From the NCBI RefSeq assembly GCF_023347275.1, contig NZ_CP094468.1:2170001-2234000 (forward strand): DNA of 64,000 nt, in the 5' to 3' direction. Made by a program: the position numbers and the translations under genes. The DNA is from Faecalibacterium sp. I3-3-89. GTDB lineage: Bacteria > Bacillota > Clostridia > Oscillospirales > Ruminococcaceae. The notes beneath the pieces were generated by a model. That model searched no databases. It worked only from the letters and a program-made list of their open reading frames with translations, and had not been told where the DNA came from. Shown here one piece after another: positions 26,625 to 35,221 of this stretch; the first letter of the stretch is position 1, and each line of letters opens with the position of its first letter.

Positions 26625-27557
26625 ATGGCAGACGAACGCGAAGTATTGCTCGAGGTGAAAGACCTCGAGGTGACTTACGGCTCCGGCCGCAAAGCCTACA
26701 AGGCCGTCAAGAACGCAAACTTTACCATCTATAAGGGCGAGACCTTCGGTCTGGTGGGCGAGTCCGGTTCGGGCAAGACCACCATCGGCCGGGCCATCAT
26801 GCGCATCCTGCCCACCTCCGGCGGTCAGGTGCTCTACAAGGGCCAGCAGATCAACGGCAAAATTTCCCACGCGCTGGACAGGCAGGTCATCAAGGAGATC
26901 CAGATGATCTTCCAAGACCCCCAATCCTCCCTGAACGAGCGCGCCAAGGTGAGCTACATCGTGGGCGAGGGCCTGATGAACGTCCGGCCCGACCTCTCCG
27001 CCGCCGAGCGGGACGAAAAAGTCCGGCAGGCGCTGCTGGATGTGGGCCTGCTGCCGGAGTTCGCCTCCCGCTTCCCCCACGAGTTCTCGGGCGGCCAGCG
27101 GCAGCGCATCGGCATCGCCCGCGCCCTCATCGTGGAGCCGGAGTTCATCATCGCCGATGAGCCGATCTCGGCGCTGGATATGTCCATCCGCGCACAGGTG
27201 CTCAACCTGCTGCGCCACCTGCAAAAAGAGCGCGGCATCACCTACCTCTTCATCGCCCACGACCTCTCGGTCATGCGGTACATCTCCGACCGCATCGCCG
27301 TCATCCACAAGGGCGACATCGTGGAGCTGGCCGACGCCGAAGAGCTGGTGACGCACGCCATCCACCCCTACACCCGGAGCCTGCTGTCGGCCATCCCGAT
27401 GCCCAGCCCCCGCCGCGAGCGGCAGAAAAAGCTGCTGGTCTACGACCCCGCCATCCACGACTACTCCGCCGAGGCTCCCCAGTGGCGGGAGCTGCGGCCC
27501 CGTCACTGGGTGCTCTGCAGTGCCGCCGAGGCCGAGGCATGGTGCCGCGAATTGTAA
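26625..27557 (+). CDS. oppF: Oligopeptide ABC transporter ATP-binding protein (OppF type)
   Basis: A 310-aa ATPase partner of OppD with Walker A ([13 protein letters not shown]), [15 protein letters not shown], signature ([16 protein letters not shown]), Walker B ([12 protein letters not shown]) and [14 protein letters not shown]. It starts one base after the oppD stop. It closes the oppBCDF operon. Confidence 0.93.
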   Translation: MADEREVLLEVKDLEVTYGSGRKAYKAVKNANFTIYKGETFGLVGESGSGKTTIGRAIMRILPTSGGQVLYKGQQINGKISHALDRQVIKEIQMIFQDPQSSLNERAKVSYIVGEGLMNVRPDLSAAERDEKVRQALLDVGLLPEFASRFPHEFSGGQRQRIGIARALIVEPEFIIADEPISALDMSIRAQVLNLLRHLQKERGITYLFIAHDLSVMRYISDRIAVIHKGDIVELADAEELVTHAIHPYTRSLLSAIPMPSPRRERQKKLLVYDPAIHDYSAEAPQWRELRPRHWVLCSAAEAEAWCREL

Positions 27558-27597
27558 ACTTTTTCTTGCGTTTTCCTCATTGTTCTTCCCCTGTTTA

Positions 27598-27626
27598 TTG
27601 ACTTTTGTCCCCCGCTCTACTACAAT
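27598..27626 (+). promoter_or_regulatory. Promoter of the acyl-CoA synthetase-like gene
   Basis: TTGACT (27598-27603), a 17-base spacer and TACAAT (27621-27626), about 70 bases before the start codon. Confidence 0.65.
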
Positions 27627-27701
27627 AGCAGGAGTGGCATTGGAACAAAACAGAAGACCCGCCCCTTCCGGGGCCTACAAACATAAAGGAATGAGGAATC
27701 G

Positions 27702-29429
27702 ATGATGACGCAGGATCCCATTTACGCATCTCAGGCTCGGCCCTGGCTCAAATATTACGACCAGAAGTACATTGAGCAGACCCTTCCCACCGTCTCGGCA
27801 TTCGAATATGTCTGCCAGCGGAACAAAAACCATCTGAACGACACCGCGCTGGATTACTACGGCCGGAAGTTCACCTATGCTGACCTCATCGTCAACGTCA
27901 AGAAGACTGCCGCCGCCCTGCGGGGCGTCGGCGTCCAGAAGGGCGACATCATAACGGTAGTGAGCGTCATGACCCCCGAGGTCATCGCCCTGTTCTATGC
28001 AGCAGACATGATCGGCGCTACCCTGAACCTCGTAGACCCCCGCTACAGCGTCGAGGGCATCCACGAGTACATCGAGGAGGTGGACTCCCATCTTCTGGTC
28101 TGCCTGAACGTCGTGTACGAGCGCTGCCGTCAGGCCGCCAAGCGCACCAACGTGGAAAAGGTCATCGTCCTCTCTCCGGCCGACTCCCTGCCCCCGGTGA
28201 TGGCCGTGGGCTATAGGCTGACCACCCCCGACAAGAACAAGTACGCCTCCAACGCCATCCGCTGGAAGCAGTTCATCGCAAACGGCAAGAACCAGAGCAC
28301 CGCTGCTGAGCCTTACGACCCCGACCATGCCTGTGTCGTGGTCCACACCGGCGGCACCACCGGCTCTCCCAAGGGCGTCATGCTCACCGACAACAGCTTC
28401 AACGCCATCGCGCAGCAGTTCCGCGCCTACGATAAGCTGTTCCACCGGGGCCAGAAGCTCATGAATATCATGCCCCCCTTCATCGCCTACGGCTACGCCT
28501 GCGGCGTCCATCTGCCGCTGGTGCTGGGCTTCACGGTCATCATCATCCCCAATCTCGACCCGGCCAAGCTGGGCAGTCTGGTGCTCAAGTACAAGCCCGA
28601 GCATATGTTCGGCGTGCCCGCCCACTACCAGCAGCTGGCCGCTGACCCCAAGCTGCGGGATAAGGACCTCTCCTTCATCCTCAACTACGCCGCCGGCGGC
28701 GACGCCATCGCCCGGGGCGCAGAGCAGACCGTCAACGACTTCCTCGCCGCCCATGGCGTCCGCTACCCGATCGCCAAGGGCTACGGCATGACCGAGGTGG
28801 CCTCCGCTGCCACCGTCGCCGCCGGCACGAACAACAAGCTGGGCAGCGTCGGCATCCCTATGGTCAACACCCTCGTCGCCGCCTTCGAGCCGGGCACGGA
28901 CAAGGAGCTGCCCATCGGCGAGCGGGGCGAGCTGTGCATCTCCGGTCCCACCACCATGAAGGGCTACTACAACAAGCCCGACGAGACGGACATGATCCTC
29001 CGCCGCCACCCCGATGGCCGCATCTGGGTGCACACCGGCGACATCGGCTATCTGGATGAGGACGGCTTCGTCTTCCTCGACTCCCGCATCAAGCGCCTCA
29101 TCATCCGCCACGACGGCTTCAAGGTCTTCCCCTCTATGATCGAAAACGTCATCAGCCGCCACCCGGCTGTCCATCAGTGCTCTGTGGTGGGCTGCGCCGA
29201 CAAGGATCATGTGCAGGGCCGTCTGCCCTTCGTCTACGTCGTGCTCAAACCTGACACCACGGCCAAGAAAAAGCAGGTGGTGCGGGAGCTGGAGCGGATG
29301 TGCGCCGAGGAGCTGCCCGAATATGTCCAGCCCGTGGCCTACAAGTTCATCCCTGAGATGCCGATGACCCCTGTGGGCAAGATCGATTACCGTCAGCTCG
29401 AGGCCGACATCTCTCCCCGCGACTATTGA
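27702..29429 (+). CDS. AMP-binding (acyl-CoA synthetase-like) enzyme
   Basis: A 575-aa class I adenylate-forming enzyme. It has the phosphate loop HTGGTTGSPKGVML, the adenine motif YGMTEVASAA, the hinge HTGDIGYLDEDGFVF and the C-terminal lysine motif PMTPVGKIDYRQLE. It should activate a carboxylic acid as the acyl-AMP and pass it to CoA or another thiol. Whether the substrate is a fatty, aromatic or amino acid cannot be read from sequence. It is followed by a secreted SGNH hydrolase 23 bases downstream. Confidence 0.88.
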   Translation: MMTQDPIYASQARPWLKYYDQKYIEQTLPTVSAFEYVCQRNKNHLNDTALDYYGRKFTYADLIVNVKKTAAALRGVGVQKGDIITVVSVMTPEVIALFYAADMIGATLNLVDPRYSVEGIHEYIEEVDSHLLVCLNVVYERCRQAAKRTNVEKVIVLSPADSLPPVMAVGYRLTTPDKNKYASNAIRWKQFIANGKNQSTAAEPYDPDHACVVVHTGGTTGSPKGVMLTDNSFNAIAQQFRAYDKLFHRGQKLMNIMPPFIAYGYACGVHLPLVLGFTVIIIPNLDPAKLGSLVLKYKPEHMFGVPAHYQQLAADPKLRDKDLSFILNYAAGGDAIARGAEQTVNDFLAAHGVRYPIAKGYGMTEVASAATVAAGTNNKLGSVGIPMVNTLVAAFEPGTDKELPIGERGELCISGPTTMKGYYNKPDETDMILRRHPDGRIWVHTGDIGYLDEDGFVFLDSRIKRLIIRHDGFKVFPSMIENVISRHPAVHQCSVVGCADKDHVQGRLPFVYVVLKPDTTAKKKQVVRELERMCAEELPEYVQPVAYKFIPEMPMTPVGKIDYRQLEADISPRDY

Positions 29430-29452
29430 TCTCACGAAAGGATTTTTCTGCC

Positions 29453-30565
29453 ATGAACAAGCGTTTTGCAAGTCTGGCCGTCTCCGCCCTGCTGCTGGTG
29501 TCGATGTTCAGCGTCCCCGCACTGGCTGAGGGCGCTGACGCAGCCGCCGATACCGCTGCCGCCAGCGATGACCACGTTATCGTTACCCTGAATCCGGAAG
29601 CTGCCCTGCAGCCCGAGACCCCGGCAGACGCCGAGGCCTCTGCCACTGAGACGGCCAAGGCCGACCCGGACCCCTCTGCCACCGAAGCTGCGGTCTCTGA
29701 AGAAAAAGAGGATAAGCAGCTCACCTACGTCGCACTGGGCGACAGCATCTGCGCCGGCGTCGGTCTGGCCGATGTCCAGTACAGCGCACGCGCTGGCTAC
29801 AGCGTCGATATGGTCCCCAACTTCAAAGGCTACTCCCCCGACTGCTACGTCGGCAAGGTGGCGGAGACGCTCGGCCTCGACCGTGACCACGCCATCAACC
29901 TCGGTCTGCCGGCCCTGACGGCCCCCGACCTCGCGGATATGATCCAGTATGGCAAGATGCCGCAGATGAATATGGCCTCCGGCTGCGAGTACAACTACCC
30001 GGAGTTTCAGGATTACATCCGCAAGGCCGACGTCATCTCGGTCCAGATCGGCTCCAACGACGCTTTCGTCCCCTGCATCGTGGGTCTGGGCAACGCCACC
30101 AACTGGAAGAGCGAGAAGCTGGCCGCCACCATTCTGGCCGGTGATCTGCGCAGCGAAGGCTCCGGTTCCACCATGTCCACCATCTACCGCAGCATCAAGG
30201 ACATGAAGCTGACCAAGGCAGAGACGGACGCCACATGGAACCTCTTCTTCTCCGGCATGAGCAAGATCTGTGACGAGACTTACCCCAAGACCTCCGCCGC
30301 CCTCATCTCCATCGTGCAGGAGATCCGCAAGCTGAACCCGGACGCGCAGATCATTCTCATCGGCTACACCAACCCCGTGCCTCTCATCCCCTGCTGGCGC
30401 AGCTACTTCAGCAAGCTGAACAAGTTTGAGAAGCAGATCGCAAAGACTTACGACCTGACCTATGTGGCCATCCCCAACACCGAGACCACCCTTGACGTGC
30501 ATCCCACCATCAAGGGCCATGCCTACATCGCAAACAAGCTCGTGAACGCCATCGAGAATCCGTAA
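29453..30565 (+). CDS. Secreted SGNH/GDSL hydrolase
   Basis: A 370-aa exported protein. It has a classical signal peptide (MNKRFASLAVSALLL, cleavage near PALAEG), then a roughly 60-residue Ala/Glu/Thr-rich linker, then an SGNH hydrolase domain. The nucleophile Ser is in ALGDSICAGVG, block III is QIGSNDAF and the catalytic Asp-His pair is in DVHPTIKGH. It probably removes acyl or acetyl groups from lipid or polysaccharide outside the cell. The start at 29453 has AAAGGA upstream. Position behind the acyl-CoA synthetase suggests one transcript. Confidence 0.88.
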   Translation: MNKRFASLAVSALLLVSMFSVPALAEGADAAADTAAASDDHVIVTLNPEAALQPETPADAEASATETAKADPDPSATEAAVSEEKEDKQLTYVALGDSICAGVGLADVQYSARAGYSVDMVPNFKGYSPDCYVGKVAETLGLDRDHAINLGLPALTAPDLADMIQYGKMPQMNMASGCEYNYPEFQDYIRKADVISVQIGSNDAFVPCIVGLGNATNWKSEKLAATILAGDLRSEGSGSTMSTIYRSIKDMKLTKAETDATWNLFFSGMSKICDETYPKTSAALISIVQEIRKLNPDAQIILIGYTNPVPLIPCWRSYFSKLNKFEKQIAKTYDLTYVAIPNTETTLDVHPTIKGHAYIANKLVNAIENP

Positions 30566-30578
30566 CGACCGATAACGC

Positions 30579-30616
30579 AAAGCCCCCGCTTCCAGCCGGA
30601 AGCGGGGGCTTTTTTG
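30579..30616. terminator. Bidirectional terminator between the convergent SGNH and DUF4358 genes
   Basis: AAAGCCCCCGCTTCC pairs with GGAAGCGGGGGCTTT around a 4-base loop and is followed by a T run rightward. The A-rich base gives U's leftward too. Confidence 0.9.
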
Positions 30617-30629
30617 GTGCACAGGGGGA

Positions 30630-31187
30630 TTATGCAGCCAGAGCTTTTTTGATGTTTTCGAGGACGGTGTCGCTGTCCTCGCAGCAGACCATGACCACCT
30701 CACCGGTGGGGACGGTCACGACCCGGGCTGCGCTGGCGATCTCGTACTGGTCCTCCAGATACCGCTCCATCGCCTTCTGCTGGCTCTGGACGTAGGCATC
30801 CATCGCATCGACGACGTCCTGCGTCCTGCCCTCTGCGGGCTTGACGATGGCCACGCCGTAGACGCTGACCATCATGCCGGAGACGGAGGCGGCAAAGTCG
30901 TCGTACATACCGTCCTCGAGGCCCAGCAGGGGCATCATCATGTTGGCCACCTCATCGGAGAGCTGGTCAGCCTCGTATTCGGCGCTGTAGCCGTACTGGG
31001 CGGTGAACTTGCCGTCTTCTCCCTTGGTGAAGATCATCAGATACTCGTTGTCCTCGTCACTGCGGGCGTCGTGGAGGATCTGGGTATAGTCCTTCTTTGC
31101 GGCCGCAGAAGAGCTGCCGGACGTGCCGCAGCCCACCAGAGCCAGCATCAGGATACCGGCCATCAGACAAGCAATGATACGTTTCAT
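30630..31187 (-). CDS. DUF4358-type lipoprotein
   Basis: A 185-aa lipoprotein with signal MKRIIACLMAGILMLALVGC. The mature part has the DUF4358 look: a short repeated helical body, the GLEDGMYDDFAASVSGMMVS and YGVAIVKPAEGRTQDVVDAM segments, and a run of ALDK-like helices. Function is not known. The family is common in gut Firmicutes, often near transporters. AAAGGA lies upstream of the ATG. Monocistronic. Confidence 0.8.
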   Translation of the reverse strand: MKRIIACLMAGILMLALVGCGTSGSSSAAAKKDYTQILHDARSDEDNEYLMIFTKGEDGKFTAQYGYSAEYEADQLSDEVANMMMPLLGLEDGMYDDFAASVSGMMVSVYGVAIVKPAEGRTQDVVDAMDAYVQSQQKAMERYLEDQYEIASAARVVTVPTGEVVMVCCEDSDTVLENIKKALAA

Positions 31188-31323
31188 ATTCAGTTTTATC
31201 CTTTCGTTCGCAGGGTGGAATTTTTCGGTACACAGCGATAGTATTTGATGTTTCAGCGCTGCTATTCGATAAACGTCCCGCAGCGGGCGAAAATTGCACC
31301 GCAGATGTAACAGTTCTGTGAAC

Positions 31324-31764
31324 TCAGAGCATCATGGCCTCAAGGTCGCCGTGGTTCACGGGCGTCGAGAGGATGATCTGGGTGCTGGTCGTTCCCAGTT
31401 TCTGGAACTGCAAGATCAGGTGCTCCAGCTGAGGCATACTGCCGCAGCTCACCTTGATGAGGAAGGTGTAAGCGCCCGTGACGTGGTAGCACTGCAGCAC
31501 CTCCTTGCTGTTCTGCATCAGCTCCACCAGCTCGTCGCGCTGGGACGGGGCCACCGACAGGCTGATGAGGGCGTCCACATAGACCCGGTCGGCGGGGCGG
31601 TTGAGCATCACGGTGTAGCCGCTGATGATGCCGTCTGTTTCCAGCTTATGGATGCGGCTGGAGACGGCGGGGCTGGTCAGTGCCACCTTTTCGGCGATCT
31701 CCTTCACCGGCATACGGGCATTCTTTGCGAGGAGGGCGAGAATCTTGCGGTCCAAATCGTCCAT
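31324..31764 (-). CDS. Lrp/AsnC-family transcriptional regulator
   Basis: A 146-aa regulator. The helix-turn-helix begins MDDLDRKILALLAKNARMPV and continues VALTSPAVSSRIHKLETDG. The C-terminal RAM/AsnC ligand domain holds VTGAYTFLIKVSCGSM and TSTQIILSTPV. It likely responds to an amino acid. ATG 31764 is chosen because AAAGGAG lies 10 bases upstream; the frame runs back to 31803. The AT-rich stretch upstream (31790-31980) would contain its promoter and possible binding sites. Confidence 0.88.
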   Translation of the reverse strand: MDDLDRKILALLAKNARMPVKEIAEKVALTSPAVSSRIHKLETDGIISGYTVMLNRPADRVYVDALISLSVAPSQRDELVELMQNSKEVLQCYHVTGAYTFLIKVSCGSMPQLEHLILQFQKLGTTSTQIILSTPVNHGDLEAMML

Positions 31765-31944
31765 GGGAAAAGTACTCCTTTTGAAATATGTTACATTATC
31801 CAAAATTTTTCGAAAGTAAAGTTTTATTGTTGTAGCAATAGCACAACCCGCGCAAAAGTCAGTTTTCGTTTTGCCGCCTTTAATTATATAAAGTTTTGGT
31901 CAAAAAGTAAAGTGTTAAATTAAAGCAAAACCAAAATTTTGCAT

Positions 31945-31972
31945 TTGACAAGAAAACAAATTCGGGTATAAT
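31945..31972 (+). promoter_or_regulatory. Near-consensus promoter of the orphan RNA
   Basis: A perfect -35 TTGACA (31945-31950), a 16-base spacer and a perfect -10 TATAAT (31967-31972) point rightward in a region with no rightward gene. Confidence 0.8.
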
Positions 31973-31979
31973 ACATACT

Positions 31980-32130
31980 GCAAGGCAACGCCTCAGAGTT
32001 TCCGCTGTGCCGCCGGTCTTCCGGTGTTCGGGCACGACACGCTGCCGTCCAATGATGCGATTCACCACTTTATATACTTTCCCACCCCTCTATACACAAA
32101 AACCCGCTGCCAGGCGGGTTTTTGTGTTTT
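31980..32130 (+). ncRNA. Candidate orphan structured small RNA, about 150 nt
   Basis: The segment is bounded by a near-perfect promoter (31945-31972) and a strong intrinsic terminator (32094-32127), with no open reading frame of note and no rightward gene beyond. The 5' part can fold into a closed structure: GGCAACG (31984-31990) with CGCTGCC (32040-32046, one mismatch), enclosing GTGCC/GGCAC (32007-32011 with 32031-32035) and a CCGG-TCTT-CCGG tip (32013-32024). A pyrimidine-rich single-stranded tail (TTTCCCACCCCTC) could pair with Shine-Dalgarno sequences. It does not show the SRP RNA tetraloop motif and is not obviously 6S RNA. Function unknown. Confidence 0.6.
32094..32127 (+). terminator. 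Terminator of the orphan RNA
   Basis: ACACAAAAACCCGC pairs with GCGGGTTTTTGTGT around a 6-base loop, with a U-rich descending arm followed by TTT. Confidence 0.85.
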
Positions 32131-32137
32131 ATGAGAA

Positions 32138-32272
32138 GCAACCTCTCAGTCTCGCTTCGCTCGACAGCTCCCCTACCGAGGGGAGCCTCTGGCGAAGAGA
32201 TTAAGCTTTCCGGAATGCCAAGGCCTCTCCTCGATAGGAGAGGTGGCATTGCGAAGCAATGACGGAGAGGTT
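32138..32272. repeat. Palindromic intergenic repeat, copy 1
   Basis: The element is bounded by AACCTCTC and GAGAGGTT. It contains two CTC/GAG-rich hairpins (CTCCCCTACCGAGGGGAG and CCTCTCCTCGATAGGAGAGG) and a GGCATTGCGAAGCAATGACGG module. The same modules recur at 42642-42744 and 56704-56902. It is non-coding and probably a non-autonomous mobile or REP-like element. Confidence 0.7.
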
Positions 32273-32286
32273 ATCTTTTTCTCATA

Positions 32287-32327
32287 CCAAAGGCCCCCAC
32301 CCGGTGCTGCCGGGTGGGGGCCTTTGG
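32287..32327 (-). terminator. Terminator of the fructose operon
   Basis: A perfect 18-bp stem (CCAAAGGCCCCCACCCGG with its complement, loop of 5) lies 37 bases beyond the fruA stop. The descending arm ends in CCTTTGG; the following bases are only modestly U-rich. Confidence 0.8.
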
Positions 32328-32363
32328 CGATTGATACCTGAAAAAGAAGAGGATGGCTTTTCG

Positions 32364-34283
32364 TTACTCCTCGGTGCGGTTTTTCTTGAGCAGGCTCAGG
32401 ATGACCGCGCCCACGACGCTGCCGATGGCCAGAGCCACACAGTACATCACCGCATGGTCCACCACCGGGAAGACGAAGATGCCGCCATGAGGAGCGCGGA
32501 GGGCGCAGCCGAAGGTCATGGACAGGGCACCGGAGAGGGCTGCACCGATGACGCAGCTGGGCAGGACGCGCAGCGGGTCGGCAGCGGCGTAGGGGATCGC
32601 ACCCTCCGTGACGAAGCAGAGGCCCATGACGTAGTTCACGATGCCGTTGCGGCGCTCATCGGCCGTCCACTTCTTGGGGCAGAAGGTGGTGGAGAGGGCG
32701 ATGGCGATGGGAGGCACCATGCCGCCCACCATAACAGCGGCCATGACCTCATAGTTGCCGGAGGCGAGGGCTGCGGTGCCGAAGACGTAAGCTGCTTTGT
32801 TGAAGGGACCGCCCATGTCGATGCTCATCATACCGGCCACGATCGCACCCAGCAGGACCTTGGAGGTGCCGCCCATGGCGTTCAGCCAGTTGGTCACAGC
32901 GGTGTTGATCATGCCCATGACGGGGTTGATGCCGCACATGACCGCGCCCACGATGAGGATGCCGCCCAGCGGGTAGATGAGCATGGGACGGATGCCGTTG
33001 AGGCTGGCGGGGAGCTTCTCGGTGATCTTCTTGAGGAACTCCACCACATAACCGGCCACGAAGCCGGCCAGCAGGGCGGCGAGGAAGCCGCCGGAGACGC
33101 CGGTGGTCTCACCGGCAGCGATGCCGGCGAAGTTGGTGCCGTTCATGGCCAGCACGCCGCCTGCGAAGCCGACGGCCAGACCCGGACGGTCGGCGATGGA
33201 CATGGCGATGAAGCCCGCCAGAATGGGAAGCATATAGCTGAAGGCTGCGCTGCCCACCGTCTTGAAGAAGGCGGCCAGCGGGGTGTTCATGCCGAAGTTT
33301 GCGGGGTCGATGCTGTAATCGTCCAGTAGGAAGGCCAGCGCGATCATGATACCGCCGCCCACCACGAAGGGCAGCATATGGGAGACGCCGTTCATCAGGT
33401 TCTTGTAGAGGCTGCGGCCGAAGCTGTCGGTGGCAGAGGCGTCCTCTGCGGCCTGTGCGCCGCCCTCTGCGTGGAAAGCGGGGACTTCGCCGGAGGTGAT
33501 CTTCCGGATAAGCTCCTCGGGCTTGTGGATGCCGTCATCCACCCGGGTGAAGAGGACGGGCTTGCCGTCGAAGCGGGCCGTCTCGATCTTCTTTTCCGCC
33601 GCCACGATGATGCCGTCGCAGTTGGCGATCTCGTCCTTGGTCAGGATGTTCTTTGCGCCGTCGGAGCCGTTGGTCTCCACCTTGATGGGCACGCCCATCT
33701 TTGCGCCAGCCTTGTTCAGGGCCTCAGCGGCCATGTAGGTGTGGGCGATGCCGTTGACGCAGGCGGTGACAGCCAGCACCCGGTAGCCCACATTGACCTC
33801 CTGATCGGTGAAGCTCTCATCGCCGAACTGCTCTTCCTCCTGCGCGTCGATGGCGGCGAGGAAGTCCGCCGGGGTCTTGGCGGTGCGCAGCTTCTCCACG
33901 AAGTCCTCATTCATGAGCATCTGCATCATGCGGGCCAGCATATCGACGTGGAGGCTGCCATTCTGGGGCGCTGCGATGGCGAACAGCAGGTCGGTCTTGC
34001 CGTCGTCCTCGGCGTTGTACTGCACCGGGGTGCTCAGGCGGAGGGCCGCAAGGCTGGGCCGGGTGACGCAGTCGCACTTGGCGTGGGGGACGGTGATGCC
34101 GTTGTCCACATAGGTCGAGCCTTCGTCCTCGCGGGCGTAGAGGCCCTTTTTGTAGGCCTCCTTATCCTTGATGTTGCCATGGGTCGCCTGCAGTTCCACC
34201 AGACGGTCGATGATCTGGCTGCGGTCCTGCTGGGCCTCGTCCAGTGCGATGGACTGTGCCGTAAACAATTCCGTGATTCGCAT
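32364..34283 (-). CDS. fruA: PTS fructose transporter subunit IIABC
   Basis: A 639-aa three-domain permease that imports fructose and phosphorylates it to fructose 1-phosphate. EIIA (about 1-150) has the phospho-His in NGITVPHAKCD. EIIB (about 165-265) has the phospho-Cys in VTACVNGIAHTYMAAEAL, where the usual Pro-Thr after Cys is Val-Asn. EIIC (about 290-635) has about ten membrane segments and the TEGAIPYAAADP motif. There is no fused HPr domain; HPr is encoded separately at 40298. AGGAGA lies before ATG 34283. It is the third gene of fruR-fruK-fruA. Confidence 0.95.
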   Translation of the reverse strand: MRITELFTAQSIALDEAQQDRSQIIDRLVELQATHGNIKDKEAYKKGLYAREDEGSTYVDNGITVPHAKCDCVTRPSLAALRLSTPVQYNAEDDGKTDLLFAIAAPQNGSLHVDMLARMMQMLMNEDFVEKLRTAKTPADFLAAIDAQEEEQFGDESFTDQEVNVGYRVLAVTACVNGIAHTYMAAEALNKAGAKMGVPIKVETNGSDGAKNILTKDEIANCDGIIVAAEKKIETARFDGKPVLFTRVDDGIHKPEELIRKITSGEVPAFHAEGGAQAAEDASATDSFGRSLYKNLMNGVSHMLPFVVGGGIMIALAFLLDDYSIDPANFGMNTPLAAFFKTVGSAAFSYMLPILAGFIAMSIADRPGLAVGFAGGVLAMNGTNFAGIAAGETTGVSGGFLAALLAGFVAGYVVEFLKKITEKLPASLNGIRPMLIYPLGGILIVGAVMCGINPVMGMINTAVTNWLNAMGGTSKVLLGAIVAGMMSIDMGGPFNKAAYVFGTAALASGNYEVMAAVMVGGMVPPIAIALSTTFCPKKWTADERRNGIVNYVMGLCFVTEGAIPYAAADPLRVLPSCVIGAALSGALSMTFGCALRAPHGGIFVFPVVDHAVMYCVALAIGSVVGAVILSLLKKNRTEE

Positions 34284-34315
34284 AGTGTTCTCCTCTCCTT
34301 GTTTCCTTCTATCTC

Positions 34316-35221
34316 TTAAATCGTCGCCAACAGGGCGTCGATCATTTCCTTTTTTGCCAGCCCGAGGCTGAATGCGGTGGCGCTGCCGCAGGCAGTGCCC
34401 AGCCGGAGGGCCTCCCGATAGCTGCCGCTGCGCAGGTAGCCCGCCACAAAGCCGGCCACCATGCTGTCGCCTGCGCCCACGCTGTTGACCACCCTGCCCT
34501 TGGGGGTGCCGATGCGGTGGACTTCGCCCTTCTCGTCCAGCAGGAGCGCGCCATCCCCGGCCATGCTCACCAGCACGTTCCGTGCGCCCTTTTCCTGTAA
34601 TGTGCGGGCAGCAGCGGTGATGTCGGCGTCGGTGGTGAGGGTGCGCCCCACGATCTCGCCCAGCTCGTGGTTGTTGGGCTTGATGAGGAAGGGGTGATAC
34701 TGCAATACGTTCACCAGCAGGTCGCGGGTGGCGTCCACCACCGTGTGGACGCCGTGGCCTTCCAGACGGGCCAGCAGACGCTCGTAGGTGGTCTGGGGCA
34801 GGCTGGACGGGATGCTGCCCGCCAGAATGAGGATGTCTCCCTCTGCCAGCTGGTCGAGCTGGGCTTCCAGCTGCTCCATCGCGCTCTCGGGGATGTCGGG
34901 GCCTGCACCGTTCAGCTCGGTCTCCTGCCCGGCCTTGATCTTGACATTGATGCGCGTCATGCCCTGCGCGAGATGGATGAAGTCGGTGGTGATGCCCTGC
35001 GCGGCCAAGCCCCGCTCGAGCCATGCCCCCGTCTCACCGGCCACAAAGCCCAGCGCCGTGCTCCGGCATCCCAGCTCGGCCAGCACGCCGGACACATTGA
35101 TGCCCTTGCCGCCCAGCACGCAGTCCTCGCCCTTGGCGCGGTTCACCTCGCCTACCTCCAGCGGCCTATCCAGCCGCACGACATAGTCGATGGCCGGGTT
35201 GAATGTTACCGTGTAGATCAT
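34316..35221 (-). CDS. fruK: 1-phosphofructokinase
   Basis: FruK phosphorylates fructose 1-phosphate to fructose 1,6-bisphosphate. The 301-aa PfkB-family protein starts MIYTVTFNPAIDYVVRL and carries GGKGINVSGVLAELG. It has the C-terminal anion-hole and catalytic-base motif NSVGAGDSMVAGF. The ATG overlaps the fruR stop (ATGA) and AAAGGAGG precedes it. It acts directly on the product of FruA, encoded 32 bases downstream. Confidence 0.95.
   Translation of the reverse strand: MIYTVTFNPAIDYVVRLDRPLEVGEVNRAKGEDCVLGGKGINVSGVLAELGCRSTALGFVAGETGAWLERGLAAQGITTDFIHLAQGMTRINVKIKAGQETELNGAGPDIPESAMEQLEAQLDQLAEGDILILAGSIPSSLPQTTYERLLARLEGHGVHTVVDATRDLLVNVLQYHPFLIKPNNHELGEIVGRTLTTDADITAAARTLQEKGARNVLVSMAGDGALLLDEKGEVHRIGTPKGRVVNSVGAGDSMVAGFVAGYLRSGSYREALRLGTACGSATAFSLGLAKKEMIDALLATI

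Noticed and set aside
24428..26626. A 732-codon leftward open frame
   Set aside because: Antisense to oppC and oppD, with no recognisable motif.
31980..32130. The orphan RNA as SRP RNA or 6S RNA
   Set aside because: The GGAA-tetraloop region of SRP RNA is absent, and the long central-bubble hairpin of 6S RNA could not be drawn, so no name was given.
32138..32272. CRISPR array
   Set aside because: The repeats are palindromic modules in single copies at separate sites, not regularly spaced direct repeats with unique spacers; no cas gene is present.
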